This document shows positions 1 to 6,954 of a stretch of DNA of 14,992 bases, in pieces. The position numbers were made by a program, and so were the translations under genes. The notes beneath the pieces were generated by a model, which saw nothing but the letters and a program-made list of their open reading frames with translations, was not told the origin of the DNA and did no database searches. Within the stretch, counting starts at the first letter, position 1, and each line of letters opens with the position of its first letter. The stretch comes from Candidatus Kuenenia stuttgartensis (GTDB lineage: Bacteria > Planctomycetota > Planctomycetia > Isosphaerales > Isosphaeraceae): contig CAMCFM010000045.1 in assembly GCA_945874095.1 (NCBI GenBank), positions 1 through 14,992 on the forward strand, written 5' to 3'.

Positions 1-80
1 GTCAGGCCAGCGAAGGCGGCAGACATGGCGGCAGAATTTTTTAGGAAATCACGACGGTCAAACGGGTTCGGAGGTGTCAT
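1..80 (-). CDS. N-terminus of a Tat-exported protein (partial)
   Basis: Read on the minus strand from an ATG at 80, the sequence encodes MTPPNPFDRRDFLKNSAAMS followed by AAFAGL and then leaves the window. RRDFLK is a twin-arginine (Tat) signal motif, and the Ala-rich stretch after it is the start of the hydrophobic segment. A GGGAG lies about 11 nt upstream of the ATG. In planctomycetes this kind of leader is common on exported oxidoreductases and similar proteins, but the mature protein is outside the window, so no function can be assigned. It is divergent from the sulfatase gene. Confidence 0.65.
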   Translation of the reverse strand, partial: MTPPNPFDRRDFLKNSAAMSAAFAGL

Positions 81-282
81 ATCGGCGAGAACTCCCAGTG
101 AAATAGGGCTGAGGGATGCGAGATTCGGAATGGATTTGATTCGCAGGAATGGCTTGAATTCTATGTATATCCGTAGAGTCGTTTACAATCAAGCCAAAAA
201 AGTGTTGCGTTTCAAGATGATTTCGGATCGAATTCGTTTAGATGACACATCAAATAAGCAAGCGGAAAGGTTCTCACCTGAA
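81..282. promoter_or_regulatory. Divergent intergenic region (Tat protein / sulfatase)
   Basis: This roughly 200-bp stretch separates two divergently oriented genes and must hold both their promoters if the assigned starts are right. The plus-strand reading frame stays open through it by chance, but the encoded residues do not look like a sulfatase or a signal peptide. GGAAAGG at 264-270 may act as the sulfatase ribosome binding site, 12 nt before the ATG at 283. No clear -35/-10 pair was identified. Confidence 0.4.
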
Positions 283-1650
283 ATGATCAGTTCCACCATG
301 ACCAAATCTCTTGCGGGCAAATTGGTTCCAGCCATTCTGATTGTGATGGCTTGGGCTTGGGAACTTCCAGCCGAAGCCGTTGCACCTCGCCCCAACGTGC
401 TTTTCCTGTTTGCTGACGACATGCGGGCCGATACGATTGCTGCTCTGGGCGACAAGGTGGCCAAGACGCCAACTCTGGACGCCCTTGTACAGCGTGGGTT
501 TACGATGAAAAACGCTTACTGTATGGGCGGGAATAGCGGTGCTGTGTGTACTCCATCACGCAACATGATGCTCTCCGGCAACGCTTATTTTCGCTGGAAA
601 GATTTCAAGCCGCCCCAAGGTCAGAAAGGGGCGATATCGCCCGGCGATGGGCCAAACTTTCCATTATCCATGGCTGCTGCAGGTTACGAAACGTTTCACC
701 ACGGCAAACGCGGCAATACTGCGCCTTTGATCCAGGCGAAGTTCGAGCATAACAAGTACCTTGAGAACGACCAGACAGAGCGTAAAACTGGCGAGCCTGG
801 CAAGGTGATCGCCGACTCTGCGATCGACTTTCTGAAAACGAGGTCGAACCAGAAGCCGTTTTTCATGTATCTGGCGTTCGGAAATCCGCACGATCCACGC
901 GTTGCCGACAAGAAATATCTCGACCAGATCGACGCCTCCAAAATCGAGCTTCCAGCCAACTTCTTACCCCAGCATCCGTTCGACAACGGCGATCTGAAGG
1001 TTCGCGACGAACAGCTTGCTCCGACTCCTCGGCCACCGGATGTGATCAAGCAACAATGGCATGAGTACTATGCTGTTCAGATGGCTTTTGATCATCATAT
1101 GGGGCGGATTCTGGACCATCTGAAAGCATCCGATCAGCTGGATAACACATTGATCGTATTCTCGGCTGACCAAGGGGTTGCGCTTGGGAGTCATGGACTT
1201 CTGGGCAAGCAGAACCTGTATGACCCGAGCATGAAGTCGCCTTTGATCTTTGCTGGTCCTGGTGTTCCTAAAGGACAGAGCGATGCCCTGCTTTACCTCT
1301 TTGATATCTATCCGACCGTGTGCGAGCTTGTAGGTTCCGAGGCTCCAAAAGGAATCGACGGGAGGTCTTTTGCCAGTGTGATTTCTGGCAAGTCAACAAA
1401 GCACAGGGAGGCACTCTTGCTGGCTTATCTGAAAGTCCAGAGGGCGGTGGTGACGCCTCATGACAAGCTGATTCAATACCCTAAGGTACGAATCACGCAG
1501 CTTTTCAATCGCAAGACGGATCCTCTGGAGATGAAGAATTTGTTTGAGGATCCAGACGAGTTCGACAGGTGGCAGGATCTGTTCCGGAAGATGGAAGATC
1601 TGCAGGATAAATTCGGGGATGATCTGCCCTTGAACCGGCCTATGAATTAA
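283..1650 (+). CDS. Secreted formylglycine-dependent (S1-type) sulfatase
   Basis: Hydrolyses sulfate esters; family members need a catalytic formylglycine made from Cys. The core CTPSR matches CxPSR, with its Cys at nt 547-549 (residue 89 from the chosen start). Metal-binding features are visible: Asp-Asp after the first strand (LFLFADD, residues 45-46) and FSADQG further on. A signal peptide follows the start (hydrophobic PAILIVMAWAW, then an AEAVA-like cleavage area), so the product is probably periplasmic or exported. The frame is open back to an ATG at 25, but those 86 extra residues overlap the divergent Tat gene and lack sulfatase features. ATG 283 or 298 is therefore preferred, giving about 455 or 450 residues. 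The C-terminal part is typical of the family (NRKTDPLEMKNLFEDP). Substrate is unknown. Sulfated fucans or rhamnans would fit the nearby deoxysugar operon, but that is inference. Confidence 0.85.
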   Translation: MISSTMTKSLAGKLVPAILIVMAWAWELPAEAVAPRPNVLFLFADDMRADTIAALGDKVAKTPTLDALVQRGFTMKNAYCMGGNSGAVCTPSRNMMLSGNAYFRWKDFKPPQGQKGAISPGDGPNFPLSMAAAGYETFHHGKRGNTAPLIQAKFEHNKYLENDQTERKTGEPGKVIADSAIDFLKTRSNQKPFFMYLAFGNPHDPRVADKKYLDQIDASKIELPANFLPQHPFDNGDLKVRDEQLAPTPRPPDVIKQQWHEYYAVQMAFDHHMGRILDHLKASDQLDNTLIVFSADQGVALGSHGLLGKQNLYDPSMKSPLIFAGPGVPKGQSDALLYLFDIYPTVCELVGSEAPKGIDGRSFASVISGKSTKHREALLLAYLKVQRAVVTPHDKLIQYPKVRITQLFNRKTDPLEMKNLFEDPDEFDRWQDLFRKMEDLQDKFGDDLPLNRPMN

Positions 1651-2927
1651 CCAATAAATGGCTCAAGGGCCATAGCCATTTCGCGTGCTGAGTGCCAGCG
1701 GTCGCTGGCCTGTTTTTCTAAGCCTTTGCGGAGAACTTTGTCAAAAGCCTCAGGCAGATCCGGACGCCTCGCTCGGATAGGCATCGCTGGATTCTCAAGG
1801 ATAATGGCATAAGACTTGGCGTTGGCTGGGTCGAAGTTCAGGAACGGATACTGGCCACTGAGCAGGAAATAAAGGGTGGCGGCCACGCTGTAGATATCGG
1901 CTGGTTCTTTGACTTTGGTGAAGTTGCGGATGTGGTCGGGAGAGAGGAAGCCGATCGAGCCACCAATGTCGCCCTGCATGGTCAGACCGCTGAAGCCGGC
2001 GTTGTCGCGAAAATTCTTGGCCAGCCCGAAGTCGGACAGCTTCACGATCGGGCGTGTGTCTGCTCCGGAAATCAACAGGTTCGAAGGCTTGATATCGCGG
2101 TGGACAAAGCCTCGATGGTGGGCGTGCGAGAGCGCTGAAAGGACTTGAACGCCAATCTGGGCGGCTTCCGACAGGGCCAGTGGCCGGCCCAGTTTCGAGA
2201 TCATCTCATAGCCGTTCGTGCCGGGCACATATTCCATGATGATCTGAAAGGTGTAGGCCGTTTCGTAGACGTCCAGGAATTCGACGATGTTCGTGTGTTT
2301 GAGCTGTTTGAGGATCTCCATCTCGCGCCGGAAGTAGTCTCGGACACGGCTGGAGCTGGCTGAGGTCGGGATCATCATTTTGATCGCGACCAGGCGATTG
2401 GTTGCAATCTCTCTGGCCAGATAGACTTCGCCCATCCCCCCACCGCCCAGCTTGCGATCGATCAGGTAACCGGCTGGAGGTTCAGGGAACTGACGCTTGC
2501 GGCGGATGCACTCGCCACAGATCCACTGAACCGGCGTGGAATCGTCTTCAGCCAGAATGGCGGTGTCCATTTTGGGAGCTTCTGCGCCACATCCGACACA
2601 GAGTATCAGCCCCATATCGGTGCGACTGCCGGCGTCAATCTCGAGCCGAAACTGACTGGCACCGGCTGAGATGAGGTCGCCGTTCCTGATCTGAACACAG
2701 CCCACACGTTGGCCGTTGACTTTGGTTCCGTTGCGTGACCCAAGGTCGCGAATCATGCAGACAGGTGGATTGACCTCGACCATAAAGTGGTGGCGGGAGA
2801 GATACCCATCGTTCGGAACAGGACAGTCTGCCGTAGAGCTTCGGCCAAAAATAAATGTGTCGTGCTGGTCAAAGTGGTAGTGCTGACCAAGCTGGGGGCC
2901 GGAAGTGACTGTCAGATTGACACGCAT
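1647..2927 (-). CDS. FHA domain / zinc-ribbon / Ser-Thr protein kinase
   Basis: A 426-residue signalling protein. Residues 1-95 form an FHA phosphopeptide-binding domain (FGRS 27-30, LSRHH 43-47, SRNGT 64-68). A four-cysteine cluster follows (C110, C113, C137, C140) and looks like a small zinc ribbon. Residues about 153-425 are a Hanks-type kinase: glycine loop GGGGMGEVY 161-169, VAIK with K183, HRDIKPSN at 276-283 and DFG at 299-301, so all catalytic residues are present. No transmembrane segment is seen, so it should be cytoplasmic. The order FHA-Zn-kinase on one chain suggests that phosphopeptide binding controls the kinase. Its last 4 bp overlap the end of the convergent sulfatase gene. 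The start ATG at 2927 is preceded only by a weak GGCAAG. It lies on the same strand as the BMC operon but is separated by 266 bp and a likely terminator, so it is probably not part of that operon. Confidence 0.9.
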   Translation of the reverse strand: MRVNLTVTSGPQLGQHYHFDQHDTFIFGRSSTADCPVPNDGYLSRHHFMVEVNPPVCMIRDLGSRNGTKVNGQRVGCVQIRNGDLISAGASQFRLEIDAGSRTDMGLILCVGCGAEAPKMDTAILAEDDSTPVQWICGECIRRKRQFPEPPAGYLIDRKLGGGGMGEVYLAREIATNRLVAIKMMIPTSASSSRVRDYFRREMEILKQLKHTNIVEFLDVYETAYTFQIIMEYVPGTNGYEMISKLGRPLALSEAAQIGVQVLSALSHAHHRGFVHRDIKPSNLLISGADTRPIVKLSDFGLAKNFRDNAGFSGLTMQGDIGGSIGFLSPDHIRNFTKVKEPADIYSVAATLYFLLSGQYPFLNFDPANAKSYAIILENPAMPIRARRPDLPEAFDKVLRKGLEKQASDRWHSAREMAMALEPFIG

Positions 2928-3125
2928 GAACTTGCCGCGTTAATTCGGATGGTGATCGTTCAGAACCAATGCCCATTATTCATGAGACACGCTGCAAGTA
3001 TCAAGTCAGTGAGAAGATTTGGAATCTTCAATCGGGTCTGTAAAGGTGCGTCAAAAGCGATTCAAGTGCTATGAGAATTCGTTTTTACAATTAGTCGGAG
3101 CGATGCGATTTCTGGTTCTTAAATG
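2928..3125 (-). promoter_or_regulatory. Upstream region of the FHA-kinase gene with an inverted repeat
   Basis: This non-coding stretch between the end of the BMC operon and the kinase gene should hold the kinase promoter. It contains a perfect inverted repeat, GAAGATT-TGG-AATCTTC, at 3013-3029. On the minus strand TTGATA followed 18 nt later by AATAAT (near 2969-2998) is a plausible -35/-10 pair. Neither element has been tested. A short plus-strand open frame crosses the region but shows no recognisable protein features. Confidence 0.35.
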
Positions 3126-3158
3126 AACAAACCGCAAGCACTTGCCTTGCGGTTCGTT
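3126..3158 (-). terminator. Probable operon terminator hairpin
   Basis: A 9-bp perfect stem AACCGCAAG/CTTGCGGTT (3130-3138 with 3146-3154) closes a 7-nt loop. Beyond one mismatch, three more pairs extend it to 3126-3158. It lies about 35 bp past the stop of the last minus-strand BMC-operon gene. On that strand the hairpin is followed by CATTT, so the U-tract is weak. It may end transcription imperfectly or protect the 3' end. Confidence 0.55.
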
Positions 3159-3193
3159 GAATCAAAATGGTTCGTTCAATTCCCAACCCCATA

Positions 3194-4492
3194 TCAACCA
3201 AGCCCAAGTCGCTTGCGGTGATAGGCCAGGCGATCAACGGGGCTCATTTTGGCGAAATCTGGATAGGGCGAAGCCGCTGGTGTTGCTGGTACGTGAGCGT
3301 GTTCGTGCCCACTGCTACAGCCACAGCCACTTGAAGCAACTGGCTTTGGTGCACAGGTGCCGGCACCGCCGCAGCCACACCCGCAATCTGACTTGGCGGC
3401 AGTTGCCAGGGCAGTCGGCTGGATCACGCTGGGTTGGACCGGCACGCTGGCCGATGTTTTTGTCCCGGCATAGCTTGAGGCGGTTTCGGTCTGCTGGAGA
3501 TCTTTCTCAAGCGAACGATTGGGCCTTACACCGAGTTTGCCCAGCACCGAGTGATAGGCTCGAACCGCTTCGGCTGGCAGAATCTGGCCGTCTGCGATCA
3601 GCCTCAGGAACTGAATGAATGCGAGCTGATTTTCGGCGTTGTTGATCTTACGACCAAAAAGTGCCACTTTGGCACCCGCCTGCTTGGCGTCCCAAAGCAT
3701 GTCGAAGGCGTCGTAAGTGGTGCCTGCCGAACCGCCCAGAATGCCCACCACAAGCGAACTGTCGTAATTTCGGAGCTCTTCCACAGCCTTGCGGCCATGA
3801 TAAGCGATCTTCAGGAATCTGGGCATACCTGCCGGAGCCACACCTGCGAGCATACGGGTGATCATGTCGTTCAGGTAGGAGGGCAGAATGTCGCCAGGGA
3901 TCCGTCCAGCCACGTTCGGGTCAAAAACTTCCAGAAAGTAGTTGAACCCCTTGCGTTCAGCCTCTTCACGGAACCGGTGAAAGGCTTCAAGGCTCGGTAG
4001 ATCGTCGTCCAGATTGTTGTTGAACGTGACCGAATAAAGCCCAAGATTTGCTCCCTGACTACGCTCTTCAGGCGTGCAGTCGAGATGGCCGCACTGGGCA
4101 TGATCGAGGCTTGCCGTACGGAACGGGCGTGAGGCTTCTTTGGCGTAAGTTGAGCCGCGAGCCAGGTGAACATCGGTGGTGTCGTTGGCCCTGATCGCAG
4201 GCGTCACGTGCGAATGCTCGAACAGACGTTCATCGAGTGTGAGACGACTGTTCGAACTGACCGACATGAGCATGATGTCCACCAGACCCTGGTGGGTGAT
4301 CTTACGCATGAGGTCGCGATATTCTTCGATCGACCGAAACCGGGTTTCACCGGCATGAGCTTCCGGACTCTTGCCAGGCGAGCCGATGCCGAACGCCATG
4401 TCGGCATCCTTGGCGTCGGCCAGAATGAAGACGTCTGAGTCCGGATTCTGGGCCAGTTGGGCCAGCTTCTGATCGAGCGATTTAACGGCCAC
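3194..4492 (-). CDS. TIM-barrel (DeoC/LacD-like) aldolase-like protein with Cys/His-rich C-terminal tail
   Basis: About 432 residues from a GTG at 4492. Another GTG at 4507 is in frame, but GGAGG ends 8 nt before 4492, which favours the inner start. Residues about 20-320 look like a class I aldolase-type TIM barrel: FILADAKD near the start, FLKIAYHG with a lysine (about K228) suited to Schiff-base formation, and GILGGSAGTTYDAF resembling a phosphate-binding strand-loop. The last ~90 residues are a Ser/Thr/Pro-rich linker, then CGCGCGG, a CAPKP turn, CGCSSGHEHAH (a metal-binding-like cluster) and a basic amphipathic end, SPVDRLAYHRKRLGLG. That end could be an encapsulation peptide or a docking helix. 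It is the last gene of the BMC operon and overlaps the dehydrogenase gene by 11 bp. The substrate is unknown. The aldolase assignment comes from fold-like motifs only. Confidence 0.7.
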   Translation of the reverse strand: MAVKSLDQKLAQLAQNPDSDVFILADAKDADMAFGIGSPGKSPEAHAGETRFRSIEEYRDLMRKITHQGLVDIMLMSVSSNSRLTLDERLFEHSHVTPAIRANDTTDVHLARGSTYAKEASRPFRTASLDHAQCGHLDCTPEERSQGANLGLYSVTFNNNLDDDLPSLEAFHRFREEAERKGFNYFLEVFDPNVAGRIPGDILPSYLNDMITRMLAGVAPAGMPRFLKIAYHGRKAVEELRNYDSSLVVGILGGSAGTTYDAFDMLWDAKQAGAKVALFGRKINNAENQLAFIQFLRLIADGQILPAEAVRAYHSVLGKLGVRPNRSLEKDLQQTETASSYAGTKTSASVPVQPSVIQPTALATAAKSDCGCGCGGAGTCAPKPVASSGCGCSSGHEHAHVPATPAASPYPDFAKMSPVDRLAYHRKRLGLG

Positions 4493-5570
4493 TGTTATAG
4501 CCTCCACCTGAAATCGTAACGCGGGGCTTGTTGCCGCCCGACGCTCCGGATTGAGTCACTTTGGAAGCCGCCGTTGTGGATGATCCCGATGAAGGTTTGG
4601 CCACGATCGAAGCCCCGCCCGAGATCGGCTTGCGAGCGTCAGGGAACGTCTTCAAAACGTCTCCAATCGTGCCCTTCAGAACATCGCCCGACTGCTTCAG
4701 GGCCGTCAACTCCTTAGGCGTTAGAGCAATTTCCACCGTTCCACGAACACCGCCGGCACCGACGATGGATGGCACACTCAGGGCCACGTCGCTGATTCCA
4801 TAAGCACCGTTCAGAACAGTGGCTACAGGCAGAATCCGGCGCGAATCCTGAGCCACGGCATGAATCACTTCGCGGATCGAAATGCCTACGGCGAACCCGG
4901 CACCGCCCTTGAGCTTGATCACTTCCGCGCCGCTTCCACGGGTGCGTTTGAACAGCTCTTCGGCCTTCTGATTCGACCAGCCGGGGAACTTGTCGAGCGG
5001 TAGGCCGGCGGCCTGGGCCACTGACCACGCTGGCACCATGCTCTCGCCGTGCTCTCCGTAAATCGTTGCTGTAACTTGCGTTGGAGGCAGGTTCAGGTCG
5101 GCGGCGATCAAGCTCCGGAAACGAGCGGAATCAAGCATGGTCCCCAGCCCGATGACTTGCCCGGCGGGCAGGTTCAGGCGTTTCTGGGCGAAGTAAGTCA
5201 GGATGTCCACAGGATTTGAGACCACCACCAGAACTACGCCCGGCTTGGTTCCGGCTGCGTGGATCTGGTTGAGGATGTTCAGGAACAGTTCCGTGTTGCG
5301 ATTGATCAGATCCAGGCGCGATTCGTCGGGCTTGCGACGAAGGCCGGCAGTGATCAGAATGATGTCAGACTTAGGAATGGCTTCGTAGCCAGCGGCCTGA
5401 ATTCTCTGATCGGCCACGAGCGACGATCCATGAAGGATGTCGAGAGCCTCGCCTTTGACCTTGTCGCCGAGGTCGATCAGCGACATTTCGCTGACCACTC
5501 CGCCGCACTGAAGGGCGAAGGCAGCACTTGAGCCGACCAGTCCACCACCACCAATAATACTGACGTGCAT
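4482..5570 (-). CDS. NAD-dependent lactate/malate dehydrogenase
   Basis: A 362-residue member of the LDH/MDH family, which interconverts 2-hydroxyacids and 2-ketoacids with NAD(H). Visible features are a Rossmann start IIGGGGLVG (5-13), the NAD-ribose Asp in LID (D33), NPVD (119-122), the catalytic pair D147/R150 in LDSAR, and the proton-relay H174 in YGEHGES. At the substrate-specificity position (102 in LDH numbering) the sequence is LRRKPDESR with Arg (R79), as in malate dehydrogenases; LDHs usually have Gln. The family is normally about 310-320 residues. Here a 40-residue Ser/Gly/Thr-rich tail follows. ATG 5570 has a good AGGAGAG about 8 nt upstream. In the BMC operon it may recycle NAD+ for the aldehyde dehydrogenase or oxidise the lactate product; which one is not decidable from sequence. 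Confidence 0.88.
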   Translation of the reverse strand: MHVSIIGGGGLVGSSAAFALQCGGVVSEMSLIDLGDKVKGEALDILHGSSLVADQRIQAAGYEAIPKSDIILITAGLRRKPDESRLDLINRNTELFLNILNQIHAAGTKPGVVLVVVSNPVDILTYFAQKRLNLPAGQVIGLGTMLDSARFRSLIAADLNLPPTQVTATIYGEHGESMVPAWSVAQAAGLPLDKFPGWSNQKAEELFKRTRGSGAEVIKLKGGAGFAVGISIREVIHAVAQDSRRILPVATVLNGAYGISDVALSVPSIVGAGGVRGTVEIALTPKELTALKQSGDVLKGTIGDVLKTFPDARKPISGGASIVAKPSSGSSTTAASKVTQSGASGGNKPRVTISGGGYNSGR

Positions 5571-5617
5571 TTGAATTCTCTCCTATTGTCAGGCTGATCC
5601 TGTGATAATTTAAGTGA

Positions 5618-6592
5618 TCAGCGAGCAGCTTTCAGGGCCGCCATGACTTGATCGGTAACGGTGCTGACCAAAGTATTGAACTGCTCGGAGCTGAGTGCCG
5701 GAGCAGCTGCGGGAGCCGCGGTGACAGGTGCCCCGCCGCCGGTGATCGACTTCACCACGGCGTCAACCAGGGCGTCGGTCGATGCGCTTGGGGCAGCATG
5801 GGCTGCCAGCTCGGCCTGCTGACGTGGGTGCAGGAAGGCGTGTGGCTCAGGCGAGAATTCGTTGTAGCCCTTCTGGAACAGGCTGTTGGCGCACAGGTCG
5901 CAGTTTTCCAGGCCTTTTTCGAGACGCACATCGCGAATGCCCAGATTTGGCTTGATCTTGATCAGTTCGGCAGCCTTGGCGTCGGAGTAGTACTCGACAC
6001 GGCCCAACTGCTTGGTCAGGATCAGGATCCGGCAATAAGCGTCGATAATCTCGGTCTTAAAATAAGCGTCCATCAGGTCGGAACCGGCGGTCACGGTGCC
6101 GTGATTGGCCAACAGGATGGTGTCCGTGTCCTTGATGTACGGAATGATCGTATCAGCAAAGGTTTGAGTGCCGGGAGTCTCATAAGGGGCAATCGCCACC
6201 TCTCCCAGAAACACTTCAAACTCTGGCATGGTGCACTTCGGGATCGGCTCGTGGGCCACGGCAAAGGCTGTGGCGTGGGGCGGGTGGCAGTGCACGACGG
6301 AACGCACGTCGGGGCGTGTTTTCATGATGGTCAGGTGCATCAGAATTTCGCTGGAACGCTTGCGCTTGCCGGAGATCTGCTTGCCTTCCATATCCACGAT
6401 ACAGAGGTCGTCGGGCTTCATGTAGCCCTTGCTCACGCGGGTCGGGGTGCAAAGGACGCGGTTTTCGTCGAGCCGGAACGAGATGTTCCCGTCGTTGGCG
6501 GCGGCGAAGCCCTTGTTATAGATCCGGCGACCAATCTCGCACATTTCCTCGCGAAGTTTCCACTCGTTGAAGTTGCCAGCGTTGTATGCCAT
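5618..6592 (-). CDS. Class II aldolase (fuculose/rhamnulose-phosphate aldolase family), BMC cargo
   Basis: Expected to cleave a deoxyketose 1-phosphate (L-fuculose-1-P or L-rhamnulose-1-P) to DHAP and L-lactaldehyde, the signature reaction of PVM-type BMCs. Residues 10-215 carry the zinc-dependent fold: GNIS (35-38), RSSE with catalytic-type E82, the zinc ligands H101 and H103 in HCHPPH, and H164 in NHGT. The core family is about 215 residues, but this protein has 324. The extension holds a CDLC pair (231-234) and two amphipathic helices, STDALVDAVVKSI (271-283) and SSEQFNTLVSTVTDQVMAAL (301-320), separated by an Ala/Pro linker. These resemble encapsulation peptides that target enzymes to BMC shells. 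ATG 6592 has AGGAGAG about 7 nt upstream. Sugar specificity cannot be read from the sequence. Confidence 0.9.
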   Translation of the reverse strand: MAYNAGNFNEWKLREEMCEIGRRIYNKGFAAANDGNISFRLDENRVLCTPTRVSKGYMKPDDLCIVDMEGKQISGKRKRSSEILMHLTIMKTRPDVRSVVHCHPPHATAFAVAHEPIPKCTMPEFEVFLGEVAIAPYETPGTQTFADTIIPYIKDTDTILLANHGTVTAGSDLMDAYFKTEIIDAYCRILILTKQLGRVEYYSDAKAAELIKIKPNLGIRDVRLEKGLENCDLCANSLFQKGYNEFSPEPHAFLHPRQQAELAAHAAPSASTDALVDAVVKSITGGGAPVTAAPAAAPALSSEQFNTLVSTVTDQVMAALKAAR

Positions 6593-6628
6593 CTGTCGCT
6601 CTCCTGTATATGAATCTGGTCAAATGAG

Positions 6629-6640
6629 CTGTCAGTGATT
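6629..6640 (-). repeat. Repeated 12-mer AATCACTGACAG (copy upstream of aldolase)
   Basis: Second exact copy of the minus-strand 12-mer, 37 bp before the aldolase start. CTGACA is followed 17 nt later by CATATAC, a weak -10 candidate. The shorter CTGACAG recurs at 8030-8036 upstream of BMC-P 2, and CTGACAA at 5586-5592 upstream of the dehydrogenase. Confidence 0.4.
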
Positions 6641-6675
6641 TGTGATACGGAATCGACGATTCGATAGGTGATATT

Positions 6676-6954
6676 CTATAGATGCAGGTGATCGAGAATG
6701 CAGGCGCAATAGGCGTCAATCGGGGGCTTTTCCTTACCGAACGGGTTGGCCGCTTCGCCACCTTCGGAAAGGCCAATCAAGTCGCCCGGGCGGGCCCCCA
6801 ACTGGTCGAACGCCACAAGTTCTTCGCCACGTTCGGCTGAGCCTTCCTGCAAGGCCTTGCGGGTCATGGGCCTGACGATGATCCAGGCACCCGGCTTCAG
6901 AGATCGGTGAGGCTTGGCCAAAGTGACCCGGCCCACCACTTCAGCAATTCTCAT
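6676..6954 (-). CDS. BMC-P pentameric shell protein 3 (EutN/CcmL family)
   Basis: A 92-residue shell vertex protein. MRIAEVVGRVTLAKPHRSLK followed by the IIVRP strand and AFDQLGARPGDLIGLSEGG (about 48-66) matches the EutN/CcmL fold; pentamers of such proteins cap the vertices of BMC shells. The C-terminal KPPIDAYCACILDHL (76-90) corresponds to the usual PIDAxVxGIVD but is altered and Cys-containing. Its ATG overlaps the stop of the preceding unknown gene as ATGA (6951-6954), so it is probably translationally coupled to it. A small inverted repeat, GAATCG-A-CGATTC (6650-6662), lies just after its stop. Confidence 0.92.
   Translation of the reverse strand: MRIAEVVGRVTLAKPHRSLKPGAWIIVRPMTRKALQEGSAERGEELVAFDQLGARPGDLIGLSEGGEAANPFGKEKPPIDAYCACILDHLHL

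Noticed and set aside
25..282. Upstream extension of the sulfatase reading frame to ATG 25
   Set aside because: It overlaps the divergent Tat-signal gene, precedes a clear signal peptide at 298, and encodes no sulfatase-like sequence.
5648..6613. Long plus-strand open frame (321 codons) opposite the aldolase
   Set aside because: It is antisense to a fully convincing aldolase with intact zinc ligands; the translation is Gly/Val/His-rich without motifs, typical of a shadow frame.
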